Below are positions 8,437-20,545 of a stretch of DNA of 64,000 bases, one piece after another; the stretch's first letter is position 1, and each line of letters begins with the position of its first letter. Location of the stretch: assembly GCA_014706295.1 (NCBI GenBank), contig JACSVZ010000013.1, positions 1,453,231 to 1,517,230 on the forward strand. Direction: 5' to 3'. This DNA comes from Lycocorax pyrrhopterus obiensis (Eukaryota > Chordata > Aves > Passeriformes > Paradisaeidae). The notes beneath the pieces are model-generated. The model was not told where the DNA came from. It did no database searches and was given only the letters and a program-made list of their open reading frames with translations. Both the position numbers and the translations under genes were made by a program.

Positions 8437-10419
8437 AACACCCCACTCCACCCTCAAGGCCGTTTGCACAAGCCCTGGGGTTCAATTTGCCAAACCTCAC
8501 TCCAAGCCTTACAAGCACAACAGACACCACAAAGTGACACCACCCTCCAGCCCAGCCCTGGAGCCAAACCTCTGAAACTCTGCAAGATGGGCGAGCACTC
8601 GGCAGCTGTGGGAGCTGGATGCCCAAATCATGTTTTAGCCATTCAAGGTATCAGTTCAGTGATTTTAAACAGCTGGGCTGCAAAATGAAGGCCTGTTTAA
8701 AAACTAAAGAAAAAAAAAAAAGCACTAAACTTTCTGTCCTTTTCCATTTTACACCCACTTTCTTGTGGTTTCATAACTTGGCTGCTGCGACCTGTGGCTG
8801 AAGTCACCTTGGCCTCTCTAGCAAGTGACACCCCTTGTAAACGCTGAGAATGAGCAGGCTGGCCTCCTTTGCCTGGGCATTTGGGCCTGATAGAAACACC
8901 AGCTGTGTGACCGTGGCCCAGCGAAGCCAAGTGAGGTACGGCCACGCTCAGGAGGAATTTCCTTGCCTCTCGAAGTCAGGCTTTGTCTCCTTGCAGTAGG
9001 AGCGGAGTGCTTGCTCCAGTGCCTCTTGCCATGCCCGATGCTGTCCCACCAGGACACCAGGCTGTGGTCCCTGCCATGCCCTTCTCCATCCCTCCACTCT
9101 TCAATCCAAAAGATTCCCTGAGCACAGTGGCAGGGAAGACCCCAGCTCTCCCTCCTCTCTGCAGAGTGCTTTAACTGTGGCAGGAGGAGCACATAAAGTA
9201 TTAATGCCTGAACTTGCCTGAATCCTGCAAGTTTTCCAGATTTCTACAGCACTGGGATAAGCGGGACACATCCAGGCTGCCTTAGTGAGATGCCTGGCAC
9301 AGCCAATGCCCAGCTGGGAATACTGTGGCTTCTCCAGCTGCTGGCTGCCCGCTTCCCGTGCTCCCTGTTCCAGCACCTGGAACGCTGCCGTACGGATCAT
9401 GTGGTTAATCCAACTGAAAAGTGCTTTTATTCCTTTCCTCAAGTTCAACGTGCAGCCATGCCAGCGTTCCTCAGGCTCTTTTTCCTTGGCCTTGGTCCAG
9501 CACTCAGCCACCCATGTGCTCAGCCAGAAGTTAACAGAAAATTCCCCAAAAAGTGACGGATACCAGAGTTTGGAGTTACCTCTGCCAGGAGTATCCCATG
9601 TGAACAGGCACTCCCGGAGGTACAGCCTGTGAGCAAGATCCTCAAACCCAGGAATAACTCTGCTGCCATGGCTTTTTAATAATTACAAGAAGGGGAATAC
9701 GGGAAACTATTCCCCTTGGATGATCCAACGTTGGGAAAATGTGACCTGAGATACACAGAGCAAGAGCTTAACCTTGTGTTTGTCACCAGTTGCTCTTGGT
9801 CTGCACAACACTCACGTGGAACTGTGTCCTGATACCAAAAATATCCCTCAAACAAACACTTGCTGGAATTGGTAAGAATTGCAATTGGATTCTAAAGTTG
9901 CCCTCTCAGAGCTGCATTTCCCACTTTTTTTTTTTTACTGGAAGTTAACTGCTGAGCTCTGCTGGAAAAACTTCATCATCATGTTCAGAACACTGCACAG
10001 ACTGTGAGGGTCCTCTCCAAAGTTTGCACACCCTACAGGCTTTGTCTAAGCGGAAAAAAAGCTGCATTTGCCTACTTTAAAATAAGGATGGCAGAGTACA
10101 AAGCACCAAAAACCCCAAAATTTCCTTTGCAGTTTATCCTCAAGCAACAGCACTCACAGCGAGACACCCCATTTGTGATATATACACTGTGTTATCTAAA
10201 CATATGGGCCAGAAATGTGGTATCCAAGGTCCCTATAAATCCTTCCGAAATCCCTGTCTCTGTAGCAGATCTCTCTAAGACACGTGGGAGCTGACGCCGT
10301 TCCCTGTGTGCCTCCAACCTGTGTTATCAGATCTGTTTACCAACGTCTCCCAGTGCTGGGACACTCTCAGGGGTGACCGTGTGTCTGGAGGCCATCAAGG
10401 AATTCCAGGGAATTGAGCA
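8437..10419. other. Unique intronic sequence
   Basis: No exon or repeat family recognised. It contains an A-rich run at about 8704-8721 and a T12 run near 9927. Short open frames resemble no known protein. Confidence 0.5.
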
Positions 10420-10612
10420 GTGCCAGAGCCAAACTGGCTCCAGAGGAGGAAAGGTGACAGCAGCCCCGGCACGGCTGCCCAGGGCAGTGGTGGAGTCTCC
10501 ATTCCTGGAGGGATTTAAAGGCCGTGTAAATGTGGCACCTGGGGACATGGGGCAGTGGTGGGAATGGATGGATTTGATAATCTTTTCCAAACTAAGTGAT
10601 TCCACGATCCGT
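10420..10612 (+). mobile_element. CR1 LINE 3' fragment, GGAGGGATTTAAA type
   Basis: Contains GGCTGCCCAGGGCAGTGG, CCTGGAGGGATTTAAAGGCC and GGGACATGGGGCAGTGGTGG, ending in a TTCCAAAC..GATTCCACGATCC tail. This is the second CR1 type, also found at 21970-22184 and 30670-30932. The 5' boundary is uncertain. Confidence 0.8.
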
Positions 10613-11097
10613 ACGGGATGGGCCTTAGCCCAGCCAGTCCCGTCTCTCACCACTGCAGAGCTGGGAGGGAAGGTGGCCTTTCCCTGGATTTCTCTCCAGA
10701 GGCTCCGCACGCAGGCTGGCTGGGTTGCCGAAGGGACGGTGGAGCAGGGGAGGCGCAGGGCGGGCAGAGGCAGCAGCCGGGGCTGCGCAGCAGTGCTCAG
10801 CAGGAGCCGCGGGGCAGCTGCAGCTCCATTCCTCTATCTCTCAGCGCTCCGAAATAAGCCAGCATCTGAAGGAAGCGAGGAAGGAGGAAGGAGACAGCAG
10901 GTGGCAGGAGTTAGCTGCGAGCGGGCACCGGCCTTGGACCTGTGCAAAGCTGTGCTGAGACACGGTAATGAACAGACAACGGCGAGCCAGGAGAAATCAT
11001 TGTACAACACAGCGAGGCTTCGTGAGTCACTCTGCAAACAAAGAGAATCACAACAGCAACCCCCAACTGTTCGAATGCTGCAGCGTTACTGTAACAG
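10613..11097. other. Unique GC-rich intronic sequence
   Basis: Lies between two CR1 copies. Moderately GC-rich at 10690-10830. No exon or repeat recognised. The long plus-strand open frame that crosses it runs out of one CR1 and into the next. Confidence 0.5.
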
Positions 11098-11475
11098 CTA
11101 CAGGATCAGAGAATATCCTGAGCTGGAAGCGACTCGCAGGGATCATCAATCCAACTGCTGGCCCTGCACGGACACCTCAACAATCCCACCCTGTGCATCC
11201 CTGGCAGCGCTGTCCAAACGCTCCTGGAGCTCTGGCAGTGCCCAGCACCCTCTGGGGGAAGAACCCTTCCCTGATACGCAACCTAAACCTCCCTGGCACA
11301 GCTCCAGCCATTCCCTGGGATCCTGTCACTGGTCACAGAGAGAATCAATCAGTGCCTGCCCCTCCGGAGGAGATGCAGACCCTGATGAGTCTCCCTCAGT
11401 CTCCTCCAGGATGAACAACCCAAGTGCCCTCACCTGTTCCTCATAAGGTTCCACTCCAGACCCTTCACCAGCATC
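11098..11475 (-). mobile_element. CR1 LINE 3' fragment, CR1-X/C-like
   Basis: Begins CAGAGAATATCCTGAGCTGG and contains CAACTGCTGGCCCTGCAC, AACAATCCCACCCTGTGC, CTGGTCACAGAGAGAATCAA and a CTCATAAGGTTCC region. These are words of an older bird CR1 family distinct from the abundant copies. Also found at 52133-52415 and, in sense, at 45125-45320. Confidence 0.85.
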
Positions 11476-12357
11476 AGGAACTGATGTCCCTGGATTAGCG
11501 CTGCCACCGCTAGTCTTGGAACATGGCAAAACTCAGCAAAAAGATTGAGTAACAGGAATGTGCCATGATTTGGATGTAATTCAGAGTCATTTGAACAGTC
11601 ACTGCAAGTCAAGTGGTTTCCACGAGAGCTGCGCAGCCCCACAGTTTGCTCTGGAGTATGAAACACAAACACATCTCAGCCCAGCAGACCAGGCAGGCTT
11701 GTGGATCTTTGTTTATGTTGGGAATTTACACTTTTCCCGAGGATGACAGCACTGACTCTCCAAGAAGGTTCACCATCTGCTTTGCCTTCCCAGAGTCATT
11801 CCTGAGGACATCACTCCCCATCTCCGAACTACAGTACCACCTTTATGATATCGACTATGTTTCCAAAATATTTCCAGAGGTTTGGGCAGACTTTGTTAAT
11901 TATAAAGATCCTTTTTGAGATTCATGAATCTCACCAAGACATCCCTCAGGATTCCTAAAACCATTAGCAAGGAAAAATGCTGTTCCTTCCACTGCTGGGC
12001 CACTCTCTAATGCTGTGCACCTGTTCCCCATTATCAGAACAGCTTGCTGCTTTTCCTGAATAATCTTCCACGTGGAAAGGGCTGAGCTTGAAACCATCAG
12101 CGCTTAATGGCCCAGGATGGGACACACGGAGCTGAGCACAGCCCTGGCATGGGCTCCCCAGAGTGACAGCTCACAGCTCCACAGGCATTAATGACCTCCT
12201 TCCCCTCCCAACCTTCTCCCACTTAGGGAAAACCTCATCGTTCTCAGGAACCTCTTAAAAGTTCAAATCCCTCTGCTGGGATTGTCCCTCATGTGGCTCC
12301 TAACTTTTTTATCCAGGCAATTCCCCACCTGCAGAGCTGTGTCCAGCCCCAGGGTCC
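11476..12357. other. Unique intronic sequence
   Basis: Nothing recognised apart from scattered short open frames. Confidence 0.5.
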
Positions 12358-12838
12358 AAGATCAGGAGGACATGGAGCTGCTGGAGCAAGTCCGGAGGAG
12401 GCCCCGGAGCTGCTCCAGGGCTGGAGCCCCTCTGCTCTGGAGCCAGGCTGGGAGAGCTGGGGGTGCTCACCTGGAGAGGAGAAGGCTCCAGGGAGAGCTC
12501 AGAGCCCCTTGCAGGGCCTAAAGGGGCTCCAGGAGAGCTGGAGAGGGACCGGGGACAAGGGCTGGAGGGACAGGACACAGGGAATGGCTTCCCAGTGCCA
12601 GAGGGCAGGGATGGATGGGATATTGGGAAGGAATTGTTCCCTGGGAGGGTGGGGAGGCCCTGGCACAGGGTGCCCAGAGCAGCTGTGGCTGCCCCTGGAT
12701 CCCTGGCAGTGTCCAAGGCCAGGCTGGACGGGGCTGGGAGCAGCCTGGGACAGTGGAAGGTGTCCCTGCCCATGGCAAGGGTGGAATGGGATGATTCTTA
12801 AGGTCCCATCCATCCCAAACTGCTCTGTGGTTCCAGGA
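12358..12838 (+). mobile_element. CR1 LINE 3' fragment, young type
   Basis: Long sense copy running from GAGCTGCTGGAGCAAGTCC to a TCTGTGGTTCCAGGATCC tail. Over about 225 bp from 12425 it differs from the copy at 20145-20545 at only two positions by eye. It contains CTCACCTGGAGAGG, whose complement is a 5' splice-site-like CAG|GTGAGC in the PDE4B transcript sense. Confidence 0.95.
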
Positions 12839-13049
12839 TCCTGCAACCCCCAGAGCTCAGTGTCCCCACCCAGCGCCAGCAGCCCCTCCCAGCACTGTCA
12901 CAGCTGCCTGGCACAGGAACCCGGCAGCACTGACTGAAGTGTTTGCAACAGAAACTGTCAGCTGCTGCTAAACACATCATTAAGCCTCTGCATGTACCCA
13001 GAAGAAAAATATGTGTTTACTTGACTTTGTAATCTCTGAATAAAGAAGT

Positions 13050-13172
13050 TCAAGGCCAGGTCGGACAGGGCTTGGAGCAAACTGGGCTGTGGGAGGTGTC
13101 CCTGCCCTTGGCAGGGGGTGGCGCTGGGTGATCTTTAAGGTCCCTATCAACCCAAACCATTCTGTGACTTTA
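13050..13172 (+). mobile_element. CR1 LINE short 3' fragment
   Basis: Only the last 120 bp of the CR1 3' end: CAAGGCCAGGTCGGACAGGG, CAGGGGGTGGCGCTGGGTG and ATCTTTAAGGTCCC, ending in AACCATTCTGTGACTTT. Confidence 0.85.
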
Positions 13173-13250
13173 ATTCACTCTCTGTTGCTGTTCTCCTGCT
13201 CAATGGGTACAACAGAGGCAGAACAACCAGAGCCCCTGCCCTGCTCACAC

Positions 13251-13437
13251 CCAGAGCCCAAAACAGACCTGAGAGCTGCTGCTGCTCCCTCTGCAACCCA
13301 AATCCACCTTCAGCAGAGCCCCAAGATAAAAATGAGTCTCCAGAGCCCAAAACAGACCTGAGAGCTGCTGCTGTTCCCTCTGCAACCCAAATCCACCTTC
13401 AGCAGAGCCCCAAGACAAAAATGAGTCTCCAGAGCCC
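13251..13437. repeat. 89-bp tandem duplication
   Basis: The unit starting CCAGAGCCCAAAACAGACC at 13251 repeats at 13340, and its first nine bases recur at 13429. The two full copies differ at two or so positions. Recent duplication, no coding sense. Confidence 0.85.
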
Positions 13438-14013
13438 TCCCAGCTCTCAGAACTCATCAGCAGCACCCTGGGGAGGCTCCTGGTTTGCACAACAAATGGC
13501 AAGGATTGCATCCAGCACCGTGCCAGGCTGGAGCAGCCACCAGGAGATGGTTGGAAAAGTACAGCGGGAGGTGAAAATGAGTTTGGATTCTCTCTTAGCA
13601 CGAAGGGTTCCAAAAAATGTAATCCTTTTCATGTTTACCACAGATAAGCAGCTCGACATTATCCTGTAACAAGTGAACATCATGGGGTTGTTTAAGTCCC
13701 CCAGAGAAGGAATCCTGAGTGCAAAAATCCAGTTGTTATTTTTCCAAATGTACATCCTGGGCTATTTTACCCTCTTCCAATGGTTCGCTGCCATTAATCT
13801 CTGGAAAACGCAAGGCACAGCCAAACACAGCAGACACCCCACCTCTGTTTTTACTTCCAGAGCTTGGAAAAACATATGGATGTGAGAGTGATCATTCCCA
13901 ACATGGGCAGCAATGCCATTTCCAAAGGGCTTTTTCCTCCTGAAAATATTCCAGCTAACAACTGATGGAGCAGTGGCTTCCCTTCCTGCCCAGCTAAGGT
14001 GTAACAAGGTACA
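13438..14013. other. Unique intronic sequence
   Basis: No repeat or exon recognised. Confidence 0.5.
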
Positions 14014-14187
14014 ACTGGCACAGGGTGCCCAGAGCAGCTGTGGCTGCCCCTGGATCCCTGGCAGCGCCCGAGGCCAGGCTGGACATCGGAGCAGCCTGGG
14101 ATAGTGGAAGGTGTCCCTGCCCATGGCAGGGGTGGGATGAGATGAGCTTTAAGGTCCCTCACAATCCAGAGCACGCCAGGATTCTCT
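14014..14187 (+). mobile_element. CR1 LINE 3' fragment
   Basis: Starts abruptly within TGGCACAGGGTGCCCAGAG and runs to a GCCAGGATTCTCTG tail, with the usual CCCATGGCAGGGGTGGGATG. Confidence 0.9.
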
Positions 14188-16202
14188 GCTGCCCCTCCCT
14201 GTGCAGCACTCACAGCTCTCCTCACATTCCAGGTGTTCCTGCCCAGCACCATCCACCCACCCACAGCTCAGCAGGACCAAATCCCCAGCACATGAGCCGT
14301 GCTTTTGCTGCATGGAAGAACCCAGCTGAGCCTCCCCAGGGGGAAACTGCCACTTTTCCCTGCTGGAAAGTCTGGAATGGCTTGTGGCCAGTGGGACAGG
14401 TGGCACAGGGACAGCACGGTGCTCCAGACACTGGATTTTGGCAGCACCTGCTCTGTGCAACGCCGCTGTCCCACGGCACAGATGTTTGCATTCCAGCTCC
14501 AGGGCAGTGTTTATCCCAGCCTGGCCTGGCTGCTCTGCTCTGTTCAGTGTCACTTCAGCTTTTCCAGCTCTCCCAGCCCCAGCTAAGCCCTGTAGCATTT
14601 CTCAGACTGTCTCTCCCAATCCGCAGCACACGGATGTTGCCTCCCGTGGAGGAGGCTGCCCACGGTGGCCTGGCTTGTGTGACAGAGACGCTGGTGCCTT
14701 CTGGTGGGGCTCCAGGACACCTTCCAGCCCTTCTGCCTCTGGACAAGCCCTGCTCCCTGCCCAGAACCAGCTTGGGGGGATAATTCCACCCAGCAAGTGG
14801 GAACACGGGGTCCAGCCCTGCCTTTCCCCACTGGGATATTACCGGCAGCAGAAGGGGAATCCCAGTCCTATATCCCATCTTTTATTGATGCATCTTCAAG
14901 TATCTCCTACCTCTCTTAAGTGCAATCTGCACTTAACTCCCCTCCCAGAGCACTGATGGCAAAGCCAAGCCTTCAGCAAGGGTCTCAAGGGTCCCATCCA
15001 CAAATGACCTCTGCTTCCAGCACTCACGAAAGCATTCCCGGATCCGCACGGAACCGGAGCATCAGGAGGCTGCTGGCCAGAGCCAGGCGTTATTCCATCC
15101 TGCCCTTAAACAGAGGATCTCCTGGCATGACTCCAGAGGCACTTCTGCCTTTTCAAGCAGGGGGGAAGCTCAGAGCTGCTTTGCTCCGTCCGGCCCCACT
15201 TCACAGAGCTCCTCTCATCTGCTGTCAGCCACGCTGGAGACAGGAACAAAGTGACAACCATGGTGACAACTCACAGACACTGCAGAGTTTCCATTTTACC
15301 TGAGCTGCACAGGCAGCCTTTGAGGTGGAAGATTTACACATTTCCTGCACTAATGTTTTAAACTCCCCCCAGCCCTTCCACGGCATCCAAAAGTCCAGCA
15401 GTGAGCGCGTGGAAAGCTGCTGTGCTCGGAAATGCATCCAGCCTTTCCACTTGATTCGTGGAATAATTATTTGACCTGGTTTTTGGATTTATCTCCATAA
15501 TTGGGATCTGTGGAGCCTGTCAGTAAAAAGACAGTGAAATGTCCTAAGATGGTATTCAGATCATTAAATCCTTTGGAGACTCGGCCTTTAACAAGAATTA
15601 ATCCAGTTGGGTACATTTCAGCAAAATTTTCCTTGCTTCTCATCTCTCAAATGCCTGCACTCTCCATCTTTTCTATCCACGCGAAAGGACACTGCGATAG
15701 CAAATGTCAGAGCCCAGGGATGTGATTCCAAGGACAATCTTTTTCAGAGCTCTCATTGATCATTTCAGGGCCAGCAGAAGCTCAATGCAAAAGTTGCCTC
15801 ATCCAAATCATGAGCAGCTGCCACCTGGTGCTGTTTGAGGGGACAATATTAAGGACGGAAAATCCTGGCCCTTGGGCACAAAGTGTTTGCTCTGTCCAAG
15901 GGGTTTGGCACATGGATCACAGGGATGTTGGGAATGGCACCTGCTGTTCCCCCATGGAGGGGGGCCACAAGTGCCAGCGGCAAAGGCCACCAAAGCAAAT
16001 GGGATCTTTGCGCTACAGGACAATGCTGGTGTGAAAACAAGGGGGGATAAAACGGACAGGAATAAACTGAGGTTGGAAATTGGAAGGAAATCTGTGCCTC
16101 GAGAGCAGCCAGAGCAGTGAACAGCTTTCCCGTGGGAGTGATGGGGTAAACACCAACTTGATGATATTCCTGGTGGGATTAATAGTGTAATTCATGGAAC
16201 AT
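14188..16202. other. Unique intronic sequence
   Basis: About 2 kb with no recognised repeat or exon. Part of it (14190-15240) is stop-poor and gives overlapping open frames on both strands without family resemblance. Confidence 0.5.
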
Positions 16203-16540
16203 TGCTCCAGGGAGAGCTCAGAGCCCCTTGCAGGGCCTAAAGGGGCTCCAGGAGAGCTGCAGAGGGACTGGGGACAAGGGCTGGAGGGACAGGACACAGG
16301 GAATGGCTTCCCAGTGCCAGAGGGCAGGGCTGGATGGGATATTGGGGAGAAATCCTTCCCTGGGAGGGTGGGGAGGGGCTGGGATGGAATCCCAGAGCAG
16401 CTGTGGCTGCCCCTGGATCCCTGGCAGTGTCCAAGGCCAGGCTGGACGGGGCTTGGAGCACCCTGGGAGAGTGGAAGGTGTCCCTGCCCATGGCAGGAGC
16501 AAGATGAGCCTTAAGATCCCTTCCAACACAAACCACGATC
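16203..16540 (+). mobile_element. CR1 LINE 3' fragment, young type
   Basis: Begins in CTCCAGGGAGAGCTCAGAGC and runs through GATATTGGGGAGAAATCC to CCTTCCAACACAAACCACG. Confidence 0.92.
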
Positions 16541-18210
16541 CTGTGAAATGCCCAGCCCAGCTCGGGCGCAGGCAGAGCCAGGGAACACAAAGCCTGCCAG
16601 GCCAGACAGTATTTCCATAAATTTGCATTTTTCCAACCGGAAGGGACCTCTCAGCAGGAAGCAGCAGGGACAGGCTCTGCCTGCCCACACTGCCTCCCCT
16701 CCTCCTCGGGCAGCTGCAAAACAAAAGGGGGGGAAAGAGGGTCAAGTTAGAGCCCAGATTTCGATTTTCCGCTATTAAATCACGTGGTCTGCGATGAGCT
16801 TTAATCGCTCAGGACAGCAAACTGGATTTAGCAGAAGGAAAAGCTTCTCCAGCATGGAGAGAAGACAGAGGTGCTGAGCAGCAGGAACAAAACCTTCTAA
16901 AGGAATCATTGTGAGCCCAAAAATCCAGGCAGGGCAAAAATCCTGCAGCACATTTCATGTGGTTTGTGCCAAATGGTGGCGTCAGGCAGCAAACACAAGG
17001 CCATGGATTTTCCTGGAGTGCTCAGGATATCGATCTTTGCAGGTCTGACAGCTATGGAGCACTTCAGGAAGGAGGGAACACCATCACCCCATACACACAA
17101 CACCCCTTATCTGCTTTCATTCCCCCTGAACCTTTCCAGCAACCTTCCAGCTCCTCCATCCATCCAAAGCCCATCTCACAAACCCTGCTGGGAGCCTGGA
17201 TCACCATCCTCACCGCAGTTCTCCCACTCTCCCTGGCGCAGGAATCTCCGCTCCATCTCTGGAGCTCACCCACCCAGTTTGCCCCTTCCTCTCCACCCAG
17301 TTTCCCAAGCACCCTGTGACTCCTCCAGAACACGTCTGTGCTGGCAGCAGTCTCCATCTTCTCCCTGCCAAATCATTCCTTGCTCAAGCTCTACCTCAGG
17401 TGATCGCAGAAAGGCTCCTGCAGACTTCCTCACACCCCACCTCCACCAGCTCCTAAAAACCCTCTTGGGAAGGGCTGATTTCGCTGATGTGAAAGCAGAT
17501 AGAGCACTGCTGGCACCCAAAATATCATTTAATAACACTGCCAATGTTCCCTAGACCTGCAAAACTTCTCCAGACCTGCTCTGGGGCTCATTTTGATCTT
17601 CCTTAATTAATGATCCCTTAGAAGCTCTGTTTCATGTTGAAAATCACTTGCTGGAATCACTGTTTTGGAGTCACTTCCTCCAAACCATAAAGCTTTTCAA
17701 AAGAAATAAGAGATATGGGGGCACTGAGCAAAATCAGCCCAAAACTAATATCTGAAACAAGTCATCAAGTCCAGGAGCTTCAAACAAGGCAACAAAGCAG
17801 CCACAGCCACTGGAAATTTGGAATAAATATCAGCAGAGCACTTGCTACAATTAATTACTGCTTAATTACACACAAAGTGAAGTTTGCAGTGTGAATAAGC
17901 ACAAATGTGTGGGCCTGGCACAAAATCATTGTATCTGATTGCAGTTAAAGCTTCCTTCCTGAGCTAATAAGAATTGAGCCATCCTGGGTGTTTTAGAGTA
18001 TTGATAAAGGGTATTGATAAAGGGCTTGACCTGAGCTAATGAAGAATAAGTGGGCAGAGGTAATCGATGGCCAAAGTGGATCCATTTAAAAATATTGACT
18101 CACTGTGTGGAAACATTTGGTGTGGTGAAACCTGGAGAGGAGGCACTGAGGGGTCACTCCCAGGGGGAGGAAGAGATGTTTGAGTTCACTGATGGAACAG
18201 AGGAGAAAAA
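16541..18210. other. Unique intronic sequence, AT-motif-rich at 17830-17960
   Basis: Pyrimidine-rich at 17100-17340. The 17830-17960 stretch carries several homeodomain-type motifs (ACAATTAATTACTGC, GCTTAATTACAC) and looks unique. GTATTGATAAAGGG occurs twice in tandem just after 18000. An AP-1 consensus TGACTCA is at 18097. No exon found. Confidence 0.45.
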
Positions 18211-18300
18211 ACACATGAAATTAGTGAGGAGCTGCTGGAAACACCTAAAACTGGTGAGGAGCTGATAAAAACACCTGAAACTGGTGAGGAGCTGCTGGAA
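18211..18300. repeat. 30-bp tandem repeat, three exact-length units
   Basis: Units start ACACATGAAATT, ACACCTAAAACT and ACACCTGAAACT at 18211, 18241 and 18271. Each is exactly 30 bp and each contains GTGAGGAGCTG. The array abuts a CR1 fragment. Confidence 0.85.
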
Positions 18301-18309
18301 CAGGTGGTG

Positions 18310-18540
18310 CTAGACCTCTCAGAGGTGCCCAGCCACAGGACAAGGAGTAACAGCCCTAAACTAAACCTCAAGTTCCACCTGAACACAGGGAAGAGCTTCT
18401 GTACACTGAGGGTGGCAGAGCACTGGAACAGCTGCCCGGGGGGTCATGGAGTTTCTCTCTGGAGATATTCCAAACCCACGTGGATGTGTCCCTGTGTCGC
18501 AGCTCTGGGTGACCCTGCCTCCAGCAGGAATCCATCTCCT
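18310..18540 (+). mobile_element. Older CR1 LINE fragment
   Basis: Contains CAGCCACAGGACAAGGAGTA, CACTGAGGGTGGCAGAGCAC, TGGAACAGCTGCCCGGGG and CTCTCTGGAGATATTCCAAA followed by GTGACCCTGCCTCCAGCAGG. These are words of an old bird CR1 family. The 3' tail is missing or decayed. Confidence 0.75.
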
Positions 18541-20144
18541 TTGTCCTTCTGGGGCCAGCCCTGGGTCCTTGGGTCAGGAACCCTCTGTGGCACTGTGTGG
18601 CTGTTCCTGGGGCTGGCTGCTGGCCAAGAGGCCGATCAGTGCCGGTCCCAGCAGCGTCTGGGAACCATCAACATCCAGAGCCAGGGTGGGAGGCAAACAA
18701 CGGGATTCTCCTGATATCCCTCAGCCAGAATCCAACGTGACACTCTCTATTAATACCCCAGTGTCACCCAGCAGAACATCTGACCAGGGGACAGCAAATG
18801 CCACGCAGATAGCCAGGGCCTGCTGGCGATCATGTGAGGAGCAAACGAGATAAGCTGGGTGGCAGGAGAGGCAACAAAACCCTGGTGTCAAAGCCTTCTG
18901 TGCTGAGCACTCAGCCTGAGACAGATGGGGGCTTTGCCTTCTGCCAAGGTGCTGCCGTAGTTGGGCAGGGAGGCTGGGCAGGGTTCAGTGACAGCAGTGA
19001 GGGGGAACAGCGTGTGCCAGCCTGGGGAGCTGTGCAGGGCTCACCCGGCTTCGGTGAAAGGTTTATTGCTGCTCACAACACATTCACGATGGCTTCTCAC
19101 TGTGCTTTGTAAGGAATGTTCTCTGGGACTGAATCTAAACCCATCAGCGCTTCTCTGTGTGCCCTTAACTCACAAACCCCCAATTCTGGCTAAATTCATA
19201 CCTGCAGGGAGCAAAGGCACAACGAGCCCCAATCCCTTCTCATGAGGGGGAAGCAAAAAGCCACTGAGACAGCCAGAGAACGTAACCATGGACACACTGG
19301 TGGGTCTCGTCCCCCCGTGACCCTCCTGAGGCAGCAGAGACGCAGCAGTGGCACCTCAAAAATCCACTGCTCTGACTGGATGAGGGCTGACGGAGCAAAG
19401 TTCCCTGCAGGAGCAAGGGCTGAAACCTGGGTGTCTCCGAGACATCCAGAGCTGGCCTAACTCCCACAGCACAGCAGATGTGTGGAGTAGAAAACATAAC
19501 CAAGCTGCTGATTGACTTGAGTGGGATGGATGAGTTAATAAACCCTGGTACTCCATCCCAGCAGAGCATCCTGCAGTGCTCCCTCCTCACAGCAGCTCCA
19601 CAATCATCTGAATAGGATCCCTGCTACTTGAACCTCTTCCCGGCTCAATGGAACCATTGAAGCCCAGAATAGCCGGGCTGCCTGTGCTGCATCTTCACAA
19701 GAGGATGAGATTCTTGCTGCAGTCTAAGAAAGAAAAATCACTTAGCACAAATCAGCTCTTTTAAAAGCACTGATTAAATAGATATTCACAAGACAGAGCA
19801 CAATGGTTTGGATGGAGCCATTGCAACCCATTACACAGCTCCTCATTCATGCCCAGGAGAGCTTTTCCTTTGCTTCCCTAATAACAGGAGAGAAAATGAA
19901 GCCACGGAAAAGATATTAAATTGCATAAGAATAGGTGAGTGGCAAATCCACAAACTTGGAGAAGCAGAGAGAGACAGGACTTGGGCTGGCAGTGCTGGCT
20001 GCCACTGTCCCGGAGCCCTGCAGCACTACCCTGAGAAATTCCACCTCTTCAGAAGGGAGGATGGAGTTCCAGAGTTTATTGAAGGGTGACATGAGGGGCT
20101 GGTCAATGCTTAAAACTCCATCTCTTATTCCATAAAGATCCAAG
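18541..20144. other. Unique intronic sequence
   Basis: No exon recognised. The stretch 19960-20100 has CR1-like words (GAGTTCCAGAGTTTATTGAA) but too few to call. Confidence 0.45.
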
Positions 20145-20545
20145 GAGCTACTCCAGAGCCCCTCTGCTCTGGAGCCAGGCTGGGAGAGCTGGGGGTGCTC
20201 ACCTGGAGAGGAGAAGGCTCCAGGGAGAGCTCAGAGCCCCTTGCAGGGCCTAAAGGGGCTCCAGGAGAGCTGCAGAGGGACTGGGGACAAGGGCTGGAGG
20301 GACAGGACACAGGGAATGGCTTCCCAGTGCCAGAGGGCAGGGATGGATGGGATATTGGGAAGGAATTGTTCCCTGGGAGGATGTGCAGGCCCTGGCACAG
20401 GGTGCCCAGAGCAGCTGTGGCTGCCCCTGGATCCCTGGAATGTCCAAGGCCAGGCTGGACATTGGGGCTTGGAGCAGCCTGGGACAGTGGAAGGTGTCCC
20501 TGCCATGGCAGGGGTGGCACTGGATGATTCCATGATTCCATGGAT
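20145..20545 (+). mobile_element. CR1 LINE 3' fragment, young type
   Basis: From AGCTACTCCAGAGCCCCTC to a tail of GATTCCATGATTCCATGG, the octamer microsatellite that ends CR1 insertions. Near-identical over its first 225 bp to the copy at 12358. Confidence 0.95.

Noticed and set aside
10373..11446. 357-codon plus-strand open frame
   Set aside because: It starts in a CR1 3' fragment, crosses GC-rich intron and ends in an antisense CR1. No family resemblance.
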